Assembly: GCA_003024785.1 (NCBI GenBank)
Contig: PUQB01000806.1
Location: 30,559-94,558 of the forward strand
Reading direction: 5' to 3'
Length of the DNA: 64,000 bases
Origin: Selaginella tamariscina
Taxonomy: Eukaryota > Streptophyta > Lycopodiopsida > Selaginellales > Selaginellaceae
Below the pieces are notes generated by a model that was given only the letters and a program-made list of their open reading frames with translations, had not been told where the DNA came from and did not search any database. Positions 60,696-64,000 of the stretch are shown here, in pieces (the stretch's first letter is position 1; every line of letters begins with the position of its first letter). The position numbers and the translations under genes are program-made.

Positions 60696-61914
60696 CTTTA
60701 ACCTTAATTAAGCGATTCCTATAACAAATTTATTTAAGACCAAAATTGGATTAATCACCACGTATGGACGTACACTTAAATTACACGGGCGCACGTCAAA
60801 CAAATATATTATAAGTATATTCTGTGTATCCATAATTGTGGACATTAAAAATAACTTAACTTTAATTAATAAAATTTATTAAACTCAACCATATATGCAT
60901 GTGTACACACACTTTGAGAAAGTATGAGGTAACTGAGAGAACATTCATTAAACTGAGTTTAATTCTAGGTTTGCAAGTCCATTTAACTTTGTGTCTGCAT
61001 AAATTTATTTATATTTTAATCTACTATAGCTTATACACATGAATAATTACGAGTATCATATACATGAAAAGTCACATAGTATATATATATAATATTTGAT
61101 GTGGATTATATGATATATAATCATAACATCATATGCACTATTAGAATATCACTCTTATTATTATTAAGATTTTATAGTGCATATTAGGATATCACTGTAT
61201 TAACATTAAAAATTTATACTATAGTATAGAATGTCACAAGACTTATAATAGAAGTCATAATTTAATTATTAAAAATTTAAAAAGTCTTATACAAGTCAAA
61301 GTCAGAAAAAAAAAATACTTATTTGAAAACTAGAGTAAGCGCTTATTAAACAATTAATTTATTTAAAAAAATAAATTTATGTTTAAAATTTGAACAAAAA
61401 AAGACTAAGCTATTTTGTTATCGACTCGACTTGCCACGCGTAATATAGCATTTGCCACGTGGGCAGTCCTAATAACTAATAAAATAAATTATTTATTTTA
61501 ATTAAAAATAATTAATTATAAACACCATATACATACACAAAAACAAAGACTTAATATAATAAAGGATTGTGTGTGCGTGTGTGTGCGCGTGTGCGTATGT
61601 GTTGGAATATATAAAACATCTTTAAGAATTGTACTGTATAAAAATGTTAGGACATAGAGTTTAAAAATTATTTAGAATAAATGTAAAAGAAATATAATAA
61701 TTTTAAATATAAGAAAATAATATTTATTATTTTAAAGTGTTTAAAATATATTTTACATAACATTAATCAAAAAACGATATGAACTCTCTCTCGAAATATG
61801 AAATGAATACCTCCATATTTTATATATATAATATACATAATACATTATATATATATATTAATTTATCTTATCATTCATATAATTAATAATAATTTAATAT
61901 TAATTATTAATATA
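60696..61914. other. Upstream region of YSL copy C / RF2-like gene
   Basis: The two genes diverge from this 1.2-1.4 kb AT-rich interval. The part near YSL is homologous to 47468-48400 and 52495-53700. A (GT)n tract lies at 61567-61602 and TA-rich DNA at 61825-61860. No other gene was recognised. Confidence 0.55.
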
Positions 61915-61929
61915 AATATGCTACTTTTA

Positions 61930-61945
61930 CAATGCCACGTGCCCA
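61930..61945 (+). promoter_or_regulatory. Conserved G-box upstream of RF2-like gene
   Basis: AATGCCACGTGCCCACGT contains CACGTG at 61936-61941. The same word is present in inverted form upstream of the truncated copy (GGGCACGTGGCATT near 50246-50259), so it predates the duplication. Confidence 0.45.
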
Positions 61946-62058
61946 CGTTTAATACTAAAATCTAGGGTTTATAGAGATTTTTAGTTAGGGCAGAAGATTG
62001 CATTCCATTTTTCTGTGATTTCTATCGTCTTCAATCGGCTAAATTTTCAGGATTAAGG

Positions 62059-63115
62059 GTAATCTCTGCTAAATTCTCAGGTGGGTCGCTGAAATTTTAC
62101 ACATTTTGTACCCCAAATGGCTACTACGAGCTGTTTGTATCAATTTGCCCCAGTTTTGCAAGGTATATATTGAATATAGCTATGTAGTTATATGAAATAG
62201 GATATATACACACAGTAGTATGCATTATTTTCTGTATCAGGACTTAGTAATATGATATATACAAATAATGGTAAGCCCAAATAATATGGACACTCTAAAC
62301 TGTTTATATTTGTTTTTTAATTCAGGACCTTCAAATAGAGTCCAAGTTAGGAGAAATGTTAGAACTTCAGCTGCAGCAACAACAACCTGCAGTGCTATAA
62401 GAGTAAGTATAATTCAATTGTGTGTGTGTGTGTGTGTGTGTTAACTTACGAATACGTAAGAGCTTAAACTTTCATGTATATGTTAAAGGCAACTCGTATA
62501 TGTGTGTGTGTGTGTTTAACTTAAGAATGCGTAAGAGCTTAAACTTTCATGTATATGTTAAAGGCAAGTCATATATGGGTACGTGTTTAACTTAGAATGC
62601 GTGAGAGCTCAAACTTTCATATGTTAAAGGCAGTGTATGTATGTGTTGTGTGTGTGTGTGTGTGTCTGTGTTAAGCTTTTTTACAGGCGACATGTGAAGC
62701 ACAGCAACAAACAATCCAGCAACAATCTGCGACGGTTTCCAAGACAGCTCCAATGCAATGTAAGCCTTTATTCAACTTAAATACTTAAATTTCTTTTGTA
62801 ATGAATTAATCATTTGTTTAATCGGTTATCCATGGTTAAATTATCTTGCTCTCTCTGTCCACACACACGCACACGCACAGAGGCTTATGTATACGTTTGT
62901 GCATGTTTAACAGCAAAGGAGGCGTTTGTACCGAAGCTAGACGACGGCGGGAATGGCGGAGGGCCTGGCGGAGATGATGACGGTGGTGGAGGCGGTGGTG
63001 GTGGCGGCGGATGGGCTGGTGGGTGGTGTTTCTGGGGTCTTGTTTTGCTACCGGCTTCATAAAGAGCAATGAGAAGGATGGGAGGAGGAAGAGAAAACGG
63101 GGGTATTATTATTAA
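62059..63115 (+). CDS. Glycine-rich organelle-targeted protein, RF2-like
   Basis: Four exons: about 62059-62162, 62326-62402, 62687-62759 and 62914-63115. Exons 1-2 give a Ser/Thr/Arg-rich leader (RVQVRRNVRTSAAATTT) suited to plastid or mitochondrial import. Exon 3 is Gln-rich. Exon 4 has KEAFVPKLDDGG followed by a Gly/Asp-rich run, then a short hydrophobic segment and a basic tail GRRKRKRGYYY. This leader plus PKLDDGG-Gly-rich-hydrophobic-basic order is the pattern of plant proteins annotated as FERTILITY RESTORER RF2-like; biochemical function is unknown. The expected start ATG (present in the truncated copy) reads GTA at 62059. The join from exon 1 to 2 is out of phase, and one base seems missing near 63030 before the basic tail. 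Confidence concerns family, not integrity. Confidence 0.65.
62405..62680 (+). repeat. Intronic tandem repeat in RF2-like gene
   Basis: Three units of about 75-95 bp (near 62440, 62515 and 62588) with TTAACTTAAGAATGCGTAAG, AGCTTAAACTTTCATGTATA and TGTTAAAGGCA, separated by GT runs. The truncated copy carries about one corresponding unit in reverse (49735-49775). Confidence 0.8.
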
Positions 63116-64000
63116 TATATACTATATATATTATTTAGTATATATTGAATTGATTGTAAGTTATTAACTCAAAATTTACGTATTCAGTGTATATGTGCTA
63201 GAAATTCAGATTTTACACCGCCTTATAACATAAATAATAATTAGAATATTCTTATTTTTGACATTCTTAAATTAATTCTAAGTAAATTCGTAGAATATAT
63301 TTATGAAGTTTTTCTTTTTCTTACTATGTCCCATACCAACATATTATTCTCCTGTTATACTTTATTTCAAGTGGAATCCCATATTTTGGTAAAAAATATA
63401 TCTAACACAAAGTTATATATATATATATATGTAATGTATATGTATGTATCTGTATGTGTATGTGTATGTATATATGCATAAATGTCTAGAGAGATTTTTG
63501 ATTCGATCGTAAATATTGAATGTATTGATTAATTCACAGAAGCCGAAATTATGTTTTATTAAACTAATTGATAGTATGTATTAAAGATTATTCAGTTATA
63601 TATTATTAATATTTCACCGGCGGTGGAATTTCCACCGTATTTAGTTTTAATAAAAAATTCGTTGATTATAATGATATACATTAGCTCAAAGTATTAACTT
63701 AGCATATAAGTAATCTATTATATGTATGTATGTATGTACATGTGTATAATATAAACCTGTCTGGCAGTAAAATAAGTAGAAGTTTTTAATTTGGTATTTA
63801 TTTGTAAATTTATTTCTTATAATCATTTTGTGAAATAAAAAATTATAGTAAAACCAAAATATAAAAACCATGTATACGTATAACCATGTATCATATATAT
63901 ACATACATATGTATATGTGTGTGTATGTCCAGTTACAAAACCATAAATTATTCAGAATTTAATAATAAACATCAGCGTGAAGTTTGTCTTATAAAAGGAT
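63116..64000. other. AT-rich 3' flank
   Basis: Only AT-rich DNA with TATATA/TATGTA tracts (63415-63475 and 63720-63745) and no recognisable gene up to the window edge. Confidence 0.5.

Noticed and set aside
1-64000. tRNA, rRNA or snoRNA genes
   Set aside because: No cloverleaf-type B-box/A-box pair, rRNA core or convincing C/D or H/ACA pair was noticed by eye; a covariance-model scan would be needed to be sure.

Overview
The window looks like nuclear DNA of an early-diverging vascular land plant. The genes are typical of a plant: a senescence-domain protein, CNX2, a transketolase with a transit peptide, YSL metal transporters, SNU13, an organellar PPR protein and a glycine-rich RF2-like protein. 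Introns are short (about 50-150 nt), numerous and full of (GT)n/(CA)n. The long P-class PPR gene is cut by about 11 introns, which is unusual for flowering plants but reported for mosses and lycophytes. Together with a Crinkler-type (CRN) NTPase gene, this makes a Selaginella-like lycophyte my best guess. That is an inference, not a demonstration.

Layout. 1-2.7 kb is AT-rich upstream DNA with DRE/ABRE-like motifs. 2.7-3.9 kb holds an ERD7-like senescence gene (+). 5.3-8.6 kb is CNX2/MoaA (-), head to head with a plastid-type transketolase (+, 9.1-12.8 kb) across a 0.4 kb promoter with three G-boxes. 12.9-14.5 kb is a decayed BTB/BACK gene. 15.2-20.0 kb is an unclassified array of about 1.4 kb repeats. 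20.0-22.3 kb is a broken YSL copy (+) fused to an inverted transketolase fragment (22.3-22.9 kb).

The core is a tandem segmental duplication of about 10.3 kb per unit: CRN(+) - PPR(+) - SNU13(-) - YSL(-). Unit A is 24,175-34,448 and unit B is 35,525-45,763, with the YSL gene of B continuing to 47,467. An 836-bp terminal-inverted-repeat element (34,451-35,286) sits exactly where unit A's YSL homology ends. A further YSL copy (57,980-60,695) lies downstream beside a glycine-rich RF2-like gene (62,059-63,115). A truncated inverted copy of that gene's 5' end lies at 49.6-50.3 kb, and an orphan copy of the YSL upstream region lies at 52.5-54.6 kb. A Ty3/Gypsy remnant occupies 55.0-57.1 kb.

The genes do not form one pathway. 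They are mostly housekeeping or organellar functions (molybdenum cofactor synthesis, Calvin/pentose-phosphate metabolism, snoRNP/spliceosome, organelle RNA processing, metal transport) carried along in a duplicated block. The CRN-like gene is the unusual member.

A pervasive feature is one- or two-base indels, often homopolymer contractions, inside otherwise well-conserved exons. They fall at different places in each paralogue. Either the assembly is an incompletely polished long-read one, or several copies are young pseudogenes. Most frameshifts reported here should be read with that in mind.
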